A stretch of DNA of 64,000 nucleotides from Variovorax sp. J2L1-78. Lineage in GTDB: Bacteria; Pseudomonadota; Gammaproteobacteria; Burkholderiales; Burkholderiaceae_C. Positions 45,499-58,069 of this stretch are shown in pieces; position 1 is the stretch's first letter, and each line of letters begins with the position of its first letter. The stretch spans positions 62,001-126,000 of the forward strand of contig NZ_JASZYB010000001.1 of the NCBI RefSeq assembly GCF_030317205.1, read 5' to 3'. The notes under the pieces were generated by a model. It did not search any database. It was not told the DNA's origin and saw nothing but the letters and a program-made list of their open reading frames with translations. The position numbers and the translations under genes were made by a program.

Positions 45499-46071
45499 AT
45501 GAGCACAGTGCGCAACGTCGTCATGCAAGTCGTCAAACGCTCCGGCGGGGCGACGCACCATGTCGGTTTCACCATCGACGACCACTTCGTGGAGCGGCTG
45601 CGGCAGCTCCGGTCCCTGGTGCCCCAGCTCACCACGCTGAACAAGCAACGCGACCTCGTGATCGACAAGGTGCGCGTGCGCCTGCCCAATGCCGTCTGGC
45701 GCACGGGCGCGCAGCTCGAGGAGCAGATCGAGGGCTCCTGCATCGTGATCGCGAACGAAGGCTTCTTCAGCTGCGGCGGGCGTGACCGGCGCACCAAGGA
45801 AAAGCTGGTGACCTACGCCTTCCCGATCGCCCGCCTGAGCGAGCTGCACGCCGAGCGCCCTGCCGGCGAGACCTTCTACATCCGCGACGGCGTGTTCACC
45901 AACGACGAGCCGGTCGATTCGCCGGCCGGCCGCTGGGTCGCCTCGCTGCACGAACTGGAAGAGATGCGCGTGCCCGACGTGCCCTCCGATTTCGACACGC
46001 TGCAAAGCCTGCCGGCGCTGCGCGCCGAGCCGGGCGGGCATGTCACCACGGGCAGCTTCCGGCTCAATTGA
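45499..46071 (+). CDS. Hypothetical protein (190 aa)
   Basis: Not recognised. It begins MSTVRNVVMQVVKRSGGATH and has mixed alpha/beta character, with no signal peptide or membrane helix. One CGG motif (FFSCGGRDRR) and the segment ETFYIRDGVFTNDEPVDSPA stand out. AAGGAGG lies 8 nt before the ATG, so it is a well-translated gene. Preceded by the AT-rich gap and followed by a Bug receptor with no obvious link. Confidence 0.65.
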   Translation: MSTVRNVVMQVVKRSGGATHHVGFTIDDHFVERLRQLRSLVPQLTTLNKQRDLVIDKVRVRLPNAVWRTGAQLEEQIEGSCIVIANEGFFSCGGRDRRTKEKLVTYAFPIARLSELHAERPAGETFYIRDGVFTNDEPVDSPAGRWVASLHELEEMRVPDVPSDFDTLQSLPALRAEPGGHVTTGSFRLN

Positions 46072-46153
46072 CGGTCGCGGATCCCGCTCCAGTAGACTGC
46101 GCGCCCTGAAGACCGGCGCGATCTCCGCGTCGGCGACGGAGACATCCCTGGAC

Positions 46154-47146
46154 ATGAACCGCAAAACCCTGCTCTCGCTGGTGGCCTGCTCGGCCCTTTC
46201 CATCCTCGCCCTCGGGCCGAACCAGGCCTTGGCCCAGCCGGCCGTCTACCCCAACAAGCCGATCCGCCTGATCGTGCCGTTCCCGCCGGGCGGCGGCACG
46301 GACATCCTCTCGCGCATCGTCGGCACCCGCCTGACCGAGGCGAACAAGTGGACCGTGGTGGTCGACAACAAGCCCGGCGCCGGCGGCACCATCGGCATCA
46401 CCGAGGCGGTGCGCATGCCCGCCACCGGCTACGAGATGGTGATGGGCCAGAAGGACAACCTGGCCGTCGCGCCCTGGCTCTACAAGGGCCTGAGCTACGA
46501 CCCGTCGAAGGACCTCACGGCCGTGGCGCTGGTGGCCGAGTCGCCGTTGGTGATCGTCACCGCCGCCAATTCGCCCTTCAGGAACATGGCCGACGTGATC
46601 GCTGCCGCCAAGGCCGCGCCGGACACCATCACCTATGGCAGCCCGGGCAACGGCACGACCATCCACCTGGCCGGCGAGATGTTCAAGATGGCGGCCGGCA
46701 TCAAGATCACGCACGTGCCGTACAAGGGCTCGAACCCGGCGGTCATCGACACGATGAGCGGCCAGGTGGCAATGATGGTGTCGTCCATCCCGTCGGCCAT
46801 CTCGCAGATCAAGGCCGGCAAGCTGCGCGCCCTGGCCGTGACCTCGGCCAAGCGCAGCAGCAGCCTGCCCGATGTGCCGACCATCGCCGAATCGACCACG
46901 CTGAAGGACTTCGACGTGAGCTCCTGGTATGGCGTCTTCATGCCGGCCAACGCGCCGAAGGACGTGGTCGCGACCATGAATGCCGCCATCAACAAGCAGC
47001 TGGCGCTGCCGGAAGTGAAGGAGGCGATCAATGCCCAGGGCGCCGAGCCACGGCCCATGACGCCGGCCGCCTTCGCCGCGCTGGTGAAGGCCGACCATGC
47101 CAAGTGGCAGGGCATCGTCGCCGCGTCCGGCGTGAAGGTGGAGTGA
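46154..47146 (+). CDS. Bug-family solute receptor (second copy)
   Basis: 330-aa TctC/Bug periplasmic receptor. A signal peptide ends ALGPNQALA before QPAVYPNKPIRLIVPFPPGGGTDIL, the classic family start. YGSPGNGTTIHLAGEMF and HVPYKGSNPAV follow. It shares layout but not close sequence with the receptor at 1487-2476. No membrane partner nearby. ATG 46154 is chosen over a frame from 46040 that lacks a signal peptide at its start. Confidence 0.92.
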   Translation: MNRKTLLSLVACSALSILALGPNQALAQPAVYPNKPIRLIVPFPPGGGTDILSRIVGTRLTEANKWTVVVDNKPGAGGTIGITEAVRMPATGYEMVMGQKDNLAVAPWLYKGLSYDPSKDLTAVALVAESPLVIVTAANSPFRNMADVIAAAKAAPDTITYGSPGNGTTIHLAGEMFKMAAGIKITHVPYKGSNPAVIDTMSGQVAMMVSSIPSAISQIKAGKLRALAVTSAKRSSSLPDVPTIAESTTLKDFDVSSWYGVFMPANAPKDVVATMNAAINKQLALPEVKEAINAQGAEPRPMTPAAFAALVKADHAKWQGIVAASGVKVE

Positions 47147-47183
47147 CCGGGCAGCCCCGCGGGGCCTGCAACGCCCTCCCGCC

Positions 47184-47738
47184 TTACTTTCTGGCCGGTG
47201 GCAATTCCTTCACCGCGGCCAGCACCTTCTCGACGTGCTTGGCCGGGTTCAGGCTTTGGTAGTAGAAGGCAATCGCTCCTGTGGGAGAGATCACGTAGGA
47301 GATCCGGTTGGCATACTCCGGGCGGGTCTGCATCAGCGCGTCGAAGGACTTGCTGATGGCCCGTGTCTCGTCGGACGCCACCGGGAACTTGCCCTGGCAG
47401 GACTGGCTGGAGAACTTGGCGAGGGTCTCGGGGTCGTCCGTCGACACGCCGATCACCGTGGCACCGACCGCCTTGAAGTCCTCGATGGCCTCGGCGAAGG
47501 CATGCGCCTCGATGGAGCAGCCGGTCGAGAAGGCGGCGGGGAAGAAGTACAGCACCACCGGGCCCTTCTGCAAGGCGTCGCCCAGCGAATAGGTGAAGGC
47601 CTTGCCGTCGAGCGCCGCAGGGGCACTGAACTTCGGGGCCGGCTGGCCGATGTCGAGCGCCGCCGCAGCTGGCAAGGACACCCCCAAACAGAGCATCATC
47701 AGCGGTATGGAAAACCGTGTCGAAGCAGCCAGCAACAT
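47184..47738 (-). CDS. Exported peroxiredoxin (AhpC/TSA, BCP-like)
   Basis: 184 aa with a signal peptide (RFSIPLMMLCLGVSLPAAAA), so probably periplasmic. The peroxidatic site is FPAAFSTGCSIEA, in which a Thr two residues before Cys matches the PxxxTxxC pattern loosely. A second cysteine in SSQSCQGKFP, about 46 residues on, could resolve. ATG 47738 is preferred to TTG 47753. It diverges from the phospholipase-D-like gene with only 21 bp between starts. Confidence 0.85.
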   Translation of the reverse strand: MLLAASTRFSIPLMMLCLGVSLPAAAALDIGQPAPKFSAPAALDGKAFTYSLGDALQKGPVVLYFFPAAFSTGCSIEAHAFAEAIEDFKAVGATVIGVSTDDPETLAKFSSQSCQGKFPVASDETRAISKSFDALMQTRPEYANRISYVISPTGAIAFYYQSLNPAKHVEKVLAAVKELPPARK

Positions 47739-47759
47739 GTTCTCGATCCCCAAACAACA

Positions 47760-49352
47760 ATGACGCGCATCTTATTCCGGCGAGCCGTGGCGCGCGCGGC
47801 CGTCTGGCTTTCCCTGCTCGGGCTCGTGGCCTTGCTGACGGCCTGCGGCAGCCTGCCGGCCGTCAAACACATGCCGCCGACCCTGTCGCTGGCGCCCGAT
47901 CCGACGACGCCGCTGGCGAAGGTGGTGGCGGCCTCCACACCGCCGGACGAACATTCGGGCTTTCGCCTCATGCCGCTGGGCGTGTATTCGCTGGACGCGC
48001 GCATCGAGCTGGCGCGGCGCGCCAAGCACACGCTCGACGTGCAGTACTACGTGATCGCCAACGACGGCGCGGGCGGCCTGCTGCTGCGCACACTGAAGGA
48101 GGCGGCCCAGCGCGGCGTGCGCGTGCGCCTGCTGGTGGACGACCTCTACACCGCCAGCACCGACCAGATGCTGCTCGCCATGACGGCCACGCCCAATATC
48201 GAAGTGCGGCTCTTCAACCCGTTCTGCTGCGCGCGCGCCAGCCTGCCGGGGCGCTTCGCGGCGTCGGTCTTCGACATCTACCGGCTCAACCACCGCATGC
48301 ACAACAAGCTCTTCATCGCCGATGGCGTGATGAGCGTGATGGGGGGGCGCAACATCGCCGACGAGTACTTCACGCTCAACAGCGCGCAGAACTTCATCGA
48401 CATGGACGCGCTGGTCGTGGGCAAGGTGATCGAGCAGCTGGCCAACATCTTCGACGCCTACTGGAACAGCGAAGAGGTCTATCCCATCGGCGACATCGTG
48501 ACGCCTTACGCCGGCCGCACCGTGATGGAAAGCGACTTCGACGCGCGCGTCGGCATGGGCGCGCCGCCGCCCAAGGTCATCCTGCCGCCGACCGACGTGC
48601 TGGGCTACGGGCCGATCGGGGAAGAGCTCGACGAGGGCCGCATCGGCTTTCTCTGGGGCGTGGCCAATGCGGTGGCCGACCCGCCGGCCAAGCTGCGTTC
48701 CATGACCAGCGACGAGGCCTTCGAGAGCAGCGTGACCGCGCGCTTCTGGCAGCGCCTGCTCACGGCGGAAAACGAGGTGGTGCTGACCTCGCCATACCTG
48801 GTGCCGGGCGAGCGCGGCATGGCCGGCTTCAGGCAGCTACGGGACTGGGGCGTCGACGTGACGTTGCTGACCAACTCGCTGGCCGCCAACGACGAGCCGC
48901 TGGTGCACAGCGGCTATGCGCGCTATCGCAAGCGACTGCTGGAAGACGGCGTCGACCTGTACGAGCTGAGCCCGGCGCGCACCACGCGCAACAAGCGGCT
49001 CGGCGTGTTCGGCAGTTCGCTGGGGCGCCTGCACGCCAAGACGGCGGTGGTCGACAAGCGCCTGATCTTCATCGGCTCGGTCAACCTCGACCCGCGCTCG
49101 GCCACGCAGAACACCGAGCTCGGCCTGGCCGTGTTCAGCCCGCAACTGGCGCGCGAGATGCTGCGCATCATCAACATCAGCAAGCTCGAGAGTGCCTACC
49201 GCGTGCGCCTCGAGCCCAAGACCGGCCGGCTCGAGTGGCTGTCGATGGACGAGGACAAGGAGGTCGTGCTGTACGACGAGCCGGAATCGAGCTGGCTGCA
49301 GCGCCTGAAGATCAACCTGCTCGGGCCGCTGGTGCCCGAGGATCTGCTCTAG
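47760..49352 (+). CDS. Phospholipase D / cardiolipin synthase C-like lipoprotein
   Basis: 530 aa with two HKD motifs: HRMHNKLFIADGVMSVMGGR and LHAKTAVVDKRLIFIGSVNL. The N-terminus is a lipoprotein signal (LVALLTAC), so it may be anchored in the periplasm. ClsC-type enzymes join phosphatidylglycerol and phosphatidylethanolamine to cardiolipin; hydrolysis is also possible. Starts 21 bp from the divergent peroxiredoxin, so its promoter must lie inside that gene. Confidence 0.88.
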   Translation: MTRILFRRAVARAAVWLSLLGLVALLTACGSLPAVKHMPPTLSLAPDPTTPLAKVVAASTPPDEHSGFRLMPLGVYSLDARIELARRAKHTLDVQYYVIANDGAGGLLLRTLKEAAQRGVRVRLLVDDLYTASTDQMLLAMTATPNIEVRLFNPFCCARASLPGRFAASVFDIYRLNHRMHNKLFIADGVMSVMGGRNIADEYFTLNSAQNFIDMDALVVGKVIEQLANIFDAYWNSEEVYPIGDIVTPYAGRTVMESDFDARVGMGAPPPKVILPPTDVLGYGPIGEELDEGRIGFLWGVANAVADPPAKLRSMTSDEAFESSVTARFWQRLLTAENEVVLTSPYLVPGERGMAGFRQLRDWGVDVTLLTNSLAANDEPLVHSGYARYRKRLLEDGVDLYELSPARTTRNKRLGVFGSSLGRLHAKTAVVDKRLIFIGSVNLDPRSATQNTELGLAVFSPQLAREMLRIINISKLESAYRVRLEPKTGRLEWLSMDEDKEVVLYDEPESSWLQRLKINLLGPLVPEDLL

Positions 49353-49373
49353 CGCTGCGCCCGCGGTGTTGCT

Positions 49374-51443
<2,070 letters not shown>

Positions 51444-51693
51444 GCTTGCATCTCCATTCGTTCGTTGTGACTTGTGGAGACGAAAGCCCGGCCCGGTGCG
51501 CAACGCGTACGGGTCGAGGCTTCCGTCGCGTTGCTTCCTCGAAGCCTGCACCGCGGACGGACGCAGGCCGATTGGCCAACGGGCGCAATTTACAGGCAAA
51601 TGTCACAACCTGTGCCATCCATTGCAGGTCCGGAAAGTAAACTGCGGGTTTCTCCGCATCCCGCCCCAACTTTCAAACTACAGCGACAACACC

Positions 51694-52224
51694 ATGTCTT
51701 TCGACAAAGTCTCTCCCGGCAAGAACGTTCCCGACGCCTTCAATGTGGTCATCGAGATCCCGATGAACTCGGACCCGATCAAGTACGAAGTGGACAAGGA
51801 GTCGGGCGCGCTCTTCGTCGACCGCTTCATGACGACGGCGATGTACTACCCGGCCAACTACGGCTACGTGCCGCAGACCCTCAGCGGCGACGGCGACCCG
51901 GTCGACGTGCTGGTGATCGCGCCGTACCCGCTGCTGCCCGGCGTGGTCGTGCCCTGCCGGCCGCTCGGCATCCTGATGATGGAAGACGAAGCCGGCGTCG
52001 ACGGCAAGGTGCTGGCCGTGCCTACCACCAAGGTGTTGCCGATCTACAGCCACTGGAAGTCGATCGACGACGTGAACCCGATGCGCCTGAAGGCCATCAG
52101 CCACTTCTTCGAGCACTACAAGGACCTGGAAGAGGGCAAGTGGGTCAAGATCCTCGGCTGGGAAGGCATCGACTCCGCCAAGAAGGAAATCACCGACGGT
52201 CTCGCCAACTACGGCAAGAAGTAA
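51694..52224 (+). CDS. ppa: Soluble inorganic pyrophosphatase (family I)
   Basis: 176 aa, the same length as E. coli Ppa. The active-site set is present: [26 protein letters not shown] and the signature DGDPVDVLV, then [15 protein letters not shown]. Hydrolyses pyrophosphate from biosynthesis without energy recovery. ATG 51694 begins the family's [10 protein letters not shown]. Divergent from hppA. Confidence 0.97.
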   Translation: MSFDKVSPGKNVPDAFNVVIEIPMNSDPIKYEVDKESGALFVDRFMTTAMYYPANYGYVPQTLSGDGDPVDVLVIAPYPLLPGVVVPCRPLGILMMEDEAGVDGKVLAVPTTKVLPIYSHWKSIDDVNPMRLKAISHFFEHYKDLEEGKWVKILGWEGIDSAKKEITDGLANYGKK

Positions 52225-52267
52225 GCTGGCGAGCCCCGCGGCGGCCCGGCCCGGATGCCGGGGCCCC

Positions 52268-52341
52268 CGCGGAACTGGCGCTGCCAGGCCGCCGGGTGCG
52301 CCCCCTCGAGGGGGAGGCGCCGAAGGCGCATCGGGGGTGGG
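52268..52341. repeat. Extragenic palindromic repeat, copy B
   Basis: 74-bp element with the same block order as 23591-23673. It contains the same CCCCCTCGAGGGGG palindrome (52301-52314) and TCGGGGGTGGG end. The spacer differs (GGCGCCGAAGGCGC hairpin in place of CTGGCT/AGCCAG), and such compensating change suggests the hairpin matters. Again between convergent genes (ppa and yitT). Confidence 0.75.
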
Positions 52342-52348
52342 TCTCAGC

Positions 52349-52975
52349 CTACATGCCGAGGTAGCGGCCGGGGCGGTGGTTGATGGCCAGCACGAGGTTG
52401 AGCGCCACTGCACCGAGGATCGAGTACAGCACGCGCATCGGCTCGATCGAGAACAGCGCCAGCAACACGATGGCGCAATCGACGCCCATCTGCACCTTGC
52501 CGGCGCGCCAGCCGAAGCGGTCCTGCAGCCACAGCGCCAGCACGCCGATGCCACCCAGGCTGCACTTGTGGCGGAACAGGATCAGGAAGCCGGTGCCGGT
52601 GATCAGTCCCCCCACCAGCGCCGCATACACCGGCTGCAGCGAGGCGAAGGCCAGCAGCTGCGGCTGCAGCGTCGTCAGGGCCGACAGCAAGGCGACCGCG
52701 ATGAAGGTCTTGACGGTGAACGCCACCCCCAACTTCCGCCAGGCAAGCCAGTAGAAGGGCAGGTTGAGCACGAAGAAGAGCGGGCCGAAGCCGATGCCCG
52801 TCGCGTAGTGCAGCAGGAAGGCGAGGCCGGCCGTGCCGCCGGTCAGCAGGCCGGCCGTCGTGAAGAAGGCGATGCCGACCGAGATGAGCAGCGTGCCGCT
52901 CGCCACGGCGAGCGCGTCTTCGGCGAGTGTGTGCTTCTGGGGGAGGGACTCGTCGGTGTCGGTGGCGGCGCGCAT
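52349..52975 (-). CDS. YitT-family membrane protein
   Basis: 208 aa, about five membrane segments. TAGLLTGGTAGLAFLLHYAT and FFVLNLPFYWLAW are typical of YitT/DUF161 integral membrane proteins of unknown transport role. The C-terminal soluble DUF2179 domain found in Bacillus relatives is missing. ATG 52975 chosen; a frame to 53023 adds 16 atypical residues. Last gene of the EamA-FemAB-YitT strand run. Confidence 0.82.
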   Translation of the reverse strand: MRAATDTDESLPQKHTLAEDALAVASGTLLISVGIAFFTTAGLLTGGTAGLAFLLHYATGIGFGPLFFVLNLPFYWLAWRKLGVAFTVKTFIAVALLSALTTLQPQLLAFASLQPVYAALVGGLITGTGFLILFRHKCSLGGIGVLALWLQDRFGWRAGKVQMGVDCAIVLLALFSIEPMRVLYSILGAVALNLVLAINHRPGRYLGM

Positions 52976-53032
52976 CGGGCAAGTGTCGCTTGGTCGCGAT
53001 GCTGGCGCGATGCGCCAGCGCAAGGTCGCGTG

Positions 53033-54217
53033 TCAGCCCGGCGACTTGAAGGGGCTGCGCTCGTCCAGGTGCTGCATGTAGTTCTCGATGCCTTCGCCCT
53101 CGCGCTCGAGGAAGCGCTCGACGGCATCGGCGAAGGCCGGGTGCGCCAGCCAGTGCGCGCTGGTGGTCTTCACCGGCATCAGGGCCCGCGCCATCTTGTG
53201 CTCGCCTTGCGCGCCGCCTTCGAAGCGCTGCACGCCGTGGTCGATGCACCAGGCCAGCGGCTGGTAGTAGCAGGCGTCGAAATGGAGGCAATCGACCCGC
53301 TCCAGGGCACCCCAGTAGCGGCCGTAGGCGACCCGGGGCGCATCTGCGGCGGCGCCGTCGACCGACAGTGCGATCAGGCTCGAGGCGATCGGCTTGCCGT
53401 CGCGCTCGGCAATGAAGAGCAGCCAGGCCTCGGGCAGCGTGTCGGCCATGCGCTGGAAGAAGTCGCGGCTGAGGTAGGGCGCGTTGCCATGCTCGCGGTA
53501 GGTGCGGGCGTAGCAGCGGTAGAAGAAATCCCAATCGGCGGGCGAGATGTCGCTGCCGCGGGACCAGCGGAAGCGCACACCCGCATCGGCGACCTTGCGG
53601 CGCTCCTGCCGGATCTTCTTGCGCTTGTCGTGCGACAGGCTGGCGAGGAAGGCGTCGAAATCGGCATAGCCCGCGGTGCTGTCACCGGGTTGGTTCGACC
53701 AGTGGAACTGCACGGTGTTGCGCAGCATGAGGCCGTGGTCGGCGCAGGCGGCGATGTCCTCGTCGGCACCGAAGAGCAGGTGCAGCGACGAGAGTTCGGC
53801 CTCCTTGCAGAACTGCACGAGCCCCTGCACCAGCAGCGCGCGGCTGTCGGCGTCGCGCGCCAGCAGGCGCGTGCCGGGCACCGGCGTGAAGGGCACGGCG
53901 ACGAGGGCCTTCGGGTAGTAGGCGAGCCCGTGCTGCTCGTACGCGTTGGCCCAGGCCCAGTCGAACACGTACTCGCCGTAGGAGTGGTCCTTGATGTACA
54001 GCGGGCAGGCCGCGAGCAGCGTCTTGCCGCGCCACAGCGTGGCGAACTGCGGCGTCCAGCCGTGCTCGGGCGTCGCGCTGCCGCTGCGGTGCAGCGCGTC
54101 GAGGTATTCGTGGCGCATGAAGGGGCTGGGCGCGGCCTGCATCGCGAGCAGGGCGTTCCAGGCCTCGGCGTCGATCTCGCCGGGGGCCGCGTGGAGTCGG
54201 AGAACGGGCTGGGCCAT
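53033..54217 (-). CDS. FemAB-like acyltransferase (DUF482 type)
   Basis: 394 aa, GNAT/FemAB-like. Segments SPFMRHEYLDALHRSGSATP at the start, SHDKRKKIRQERRKV in the middle, and RVAYGRYWGALE with LHFDACYYQPLAWCIDHG toward the end match the family often labelled peptidogalycan biosynthesis protein. The reaction is not established. ATG 54217 follows GAGG that overlaps the EamA stop; the gap is 11 bp, so the genes are coupled. Confidence 0.82.
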   Translation of the reverse strand: MAQPVLRLHAAPGEIDAEAWNALLAMQAAPSPFMRHEYLDALHRSGSATPEHGWTPQFATLWRGKTLLAACPLYIKDHSYGEYVFDWAWANAYEQHGLAYYPKALVAVPFTPVPGTRLLARDADSRALLVQGLVQFCKEAELSSLHLLFGADEDIAACADHGLMLRNTVQFHWSNQPGDSTAGYADFDAFLASLSHDKRKKIRQERRKVADAGVRFRWSRGSDISPADWDFFYRCYARTYREHGNAPYLSRDFFQRMADTLPEAWLLFIAERDGKPIASSLIALSVDGAAADAPRVAYGRYWGALERVDCLHFDACYYQPLAWCIDHGVQRFEGGAQGEHKMARALMPVKTTSAHWLAHPAFADAVERFLEREGEGIENYMQHLDERSPFKSPG

Positions 54218-54228
54218 GGGTCGACGCC

Positions 54229-55685
<1,457 letters not shown>

Positions 55686-55694
55686 GCGCCCGGC

Positions 55695-56285
55695 TCAGAG
55701 CACTTCGGCGAGGCGGTCCCTGCCGCTGTGGCGGCCGGCTTCGTCGATCAGCGCTTCGAGCAGCGGGGCGGTCTCGGTGCCGCTGCGGATCAGCCCCATC
55801 TGCCAGTCGCCCATGAGCCCCTCGCGCACGCAGTTCGCCAGGAAGGCGAGCAGGCCGTCGTAGTAGCCGGCGCTGTTGAGGATGCCGACCGGCTTGTCGT
55901 GGTAGCCCAGCTGGCGCCAGGTCCAGATCTCGAACAGTTCCTCGAAGGTGCCGATGCCGCCCGCCATCGCGAGGAAGGCGTCGGCCCGTTCGCCCATCAT
56001 GGCCTTGCGTTCGTGCATCGTGTCGACGATGTGCAACTCGTCGCACAGCGTGTTGGCGAGCTCCTTGTCGACCAGGGCCTTGGGGATGATGCCGACCACG
56101 CGGCCGCCGGCCTGGCGCGTGGCCTCGGCCACGGTGCCCATCAGGCCGGTGCGGCCGCCGCCGTAGACCAGTTGGCCGCGGCGTTCGCCGATCCATCGGC
56201 CGACGGCTTCGGCCACGTGGGTAAATTCGGGGCGCTCACCGGGTCGGGAGCCGCAATAGACGCAAATCGAGAAAGCAGGAGTCAT
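55695..56285 (-). CDS. LOG-family protein (nucleotide 5'-monophosphate phosphoribohydrolase)
   Basis: 196 aa, Rossmann-like. It begins ICVYCGSRPGERPEF and has LVYGGGRTGLMG, ERKAMMGERADAF and GGIGTFEELFE, the LOG hallmark with Ala before GG in place of Pro. LOG enzymes release free cytokinin-type bases from nucleotides; in bacteria the true substrate is often unknown. The older label lysine decarboxylase is misleading. ATG 56297 is another start. It may end the sigma-factor operon. Confidence 0.88.
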   Translation of the reverse strand: MTPAFSICVYCGSRPGERPEFTHVAEAVGRWIGERRGQLVYGGGRTGLMGTVAEATRQAGGRVVGIIPKALVDKELANTLCDELHIVDTMHERKAMMGERADAFLAMAGGIGTFEELFEIWTWRQLGYHDKPVGILNSAGYYDGLLAFLANCVREGLMGDWQMGLIRSGTETAPLLEALIDEAGRHSGRDRLAEVL

Positions 56286-56322
56286 GGGGTCAATCATGCC
56301 GTGGCTGCGTGACGCATGCCGT

Positions 56323-56724
56323 TCAGGGGGTGGCGGCCGCGAAGCGTTGCCAGAGCGCGGCCAGCCAGACGGCGCTGCACAGCAGGATCGACAGCAACAC
56401 CGCGGCACTGCCCAGGTCCTTGGCCGTCTTGGAAAAGCTGTGCCATTCGGGGCCGATGCGGTCGATGGCCGCTTCGATGCCGCTGTTGAGCAGCTCGACG
56501 ATCAGCACCAGCACCACCAGGGCCGCCAGCAGCGCGGTCTCGACCCAGCTGCGCCCGACCCAGAAGGCTGCCGGCAGCATGACGACGGCGCAGGCCACCT
56601 CCTGGCGGAAGGCGGCTTCCTTCCAGCCGGCGCGGAAGCCGTCCAGCGAGATGAGCGCGGCGTGCCAGACGCGGGCCATGCCGCGCCGTGCCTTCTGCGG
56701 GTTGACGGGGGCCGGGGTGCTCAT
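56323..56724 (-). CDS. dgkA: Diacylglycerol kinase
   Basis: 133 aa, three membrane helices. The catalytic motif VELLNSGIEAAIDR matches DgkA. It recycles diacylglycerol to phosphatidic acid, or acts on undecaprenol. ATG 56724 overlaps the RDD gene stop (ATGA), so it is coupled to it. The N-terminal 20 residues are Pro/Lys-rich. Confidence 0.93.
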   Translation of the reverse strand: MSTPAPVNPQKARRGMARVWHAALISLDGFRAGWKEAAFRQEVACAVVMLPAAFWVGRSWVETALLAALVVLVLIVELLNSGIEAAIDRIGPEWHSFSKTAKDLGSAAVLLSILLCSAVWLAALWQRFAAATP

Positions 56725-57266
56725 CGGCGGCTCATCGGGCGCGACGTGATGAGCTGCGTGCCAGCCCAGGCGTCGTGCCAGAACTGCTGGCGGGGATGGA
56801 AACGCGCCAGCAGCGCCCACACCACCACCCAGCCGCCGATGAGCAAGGCGGACTCGGGCCCTGACAACTTGAACGGCGCGATGGCTGCGAGCGGCGGCAG
56901 GAACCAGACCCAGCTCAGCAGGTAGCGCGCCAGGGCCCGGCCCTGCGTGATGGGGGCGCCGGCGCGGTCGACGATGCGGATGTTCCAGGTCTTCATCGCC
57001 AGTGTCTGGCCCTTGGCCCAGAACCAGACGAAATACACGCCGAACACCACGAAGAGAAAGGCCTGGAGCAGGTGCCGGCGCGAATCCATGGCGTCGCGCA
57101 TCTGGCCGAGCGTGCTGAACAGCCAACCCGCCACGAAGACCACCGCGAACAGCAGCATGCCTTCGTAGAGCCAGCAGGCCATGCGGCGCCACAGCCCGGG
57201 CGTCTGCATCGCCGGCGCGCTGGCCGGCCCGCCGGAGCGCGCGGCGGCAGGGGAACTCGGATTCAT
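56721..57266 (-). CDS. RDD-family membrane protein
   Basis: 181 aa, three to four membrane helices. The RDD-type motif is seen in LWRRMACWLYEGMLLFAVV, and GQTLAMKTWNIRIVDRAGAP is typical. Role unknown; some RDD proteins are ion exchangers. It lies 16 bp after DUF3106 and overlaps dgkA by 4 bp. Confidence 0.85.
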   Translation of the reverse strand: MNPSSPAAARSGGPASAPAMQTPGLWRRMACWLYEGMLLFAVVFVAGWLFSTLGQMRDAMDSRRHLLQAFLFVVFGVYFVWFWAKGQTLAMKTWNIRIVDRAGAPITQGRALARYLLSWVWFLPPLAAIAPFKLSGPESALLIGGWVVVWALLARFHPRQQFWHDAWAGTQLITSRPMSRR

Positions 57267-57282
57267 CGACGCAACAGGGGAA

Positions 57283-58020
57283 TCAGGGCAGGGGCGGGAC
57301 CACGGGTGCCGGCGGCGACATGACGGGCGTCGGGGCCGGCGCTTCGACGGAGGCCGAAGGTGTCGCGATCATAGGCGCTGGCGCCACGGCTTCGGCTGGC
57401 GGCGCCAGCTGGATGCGCGCACTGTGCTGTCCCTTGGTGGCCTCGGTCGGAAGCGGCACCAGCTTCTGGGCGGGTACCGGCCGGATCGTGCCGGCCGCGC
57501 CGGGCGGGCGCGGCGCGGCGCTTTCGGCCAGGCGACGCTTCTCCTCGGGCGAGAGGGCTTGGTACGCCTCCCACTTTGCCTTGCGCTCGTCCGCCGGCAC
57601 CTGCTTGACTTCGGCGAAGTTGAAGCGCGCCTGATCGCGCTGCTGCCGGCTCAGGGCCGTCCATTCCGTCATGCGGCTGTGCAGCGTCGCCCTTTCGGTG
57701 GGCGACAGCTTGGCGTGGTTGCGCGACAGGGTGAGCCATTTGCGTTTGTGGCCCTCGCTCAGCGCATCCCACTCGGCGGCCAGCGGTTGCAGCGCCTGCT
57801 GCTGCTTGGCACTCAGGTCGCGCCAGAGGGGCTTGGCCAGGGGTTTGACCGAGGAGGCCGCTGGCGCCGGTGCGCTCGATGGTGCCTGAGCCTGCACCTG
57901 CCCCATCCAACCGGCCGCGGCCACCCACAGCACCGTGCCCGTCAGCCACGCTGCGCTGCGCGTGCGAGACGGTCGCAGCAGCGAGGCGCAATGGGCAGCG
58001 GAGGCACGGTCGGACGTCAT
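57283..58020 (-). CDS. Exported helical protein, DUF3106-like
   Basis: 245 aa. Signal peptide near residues 22-45 (LTGTVLWVAAAGWMGQVQAQA). The mature part has a repeated pattern of W-x2-LS followed by a basic/Gln helix: LWRDLSAKQQQAL, EWDALSEGHKRKW, EWTALSRQQRDQ and YQALSPEEKRR, about 20-35 residues apart. The last third is Pro/Ala-rich. The helical, periplasmic LTxxQ-like design recalls CpxP/RcnB-type stress sensors (inference). Follows DUF3619 by 49 bp. Confidence 0.8.
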   Translation of the reverse strand: MTSDRASAAHCASLLRPSRTRSAAWLTGTVLWVAAAGWMGQVQAQAPSSAPAPAASSVKPLAKPLWRDLSAKQQQALQPLAAEWDALSEGHKRKWLTLSRNHAKLSPTERATLHSRMTEWTALSRQQRDQARFNFAEVKQVPADERKAKWEAYQALSPEEKRRLAESAAPRPPGAAGTIRPVPAQKLVPLPTEATKGQHSARIQLAPPAEAVAPAPMIATPSASVEAPAPTPVMSPPAPVVPPLP

Positions 58021-58069
58021 GCAGGCGGAGCGGGGCGGGATATCGGCGTGATTTGGAGAAAAGGGCGCA

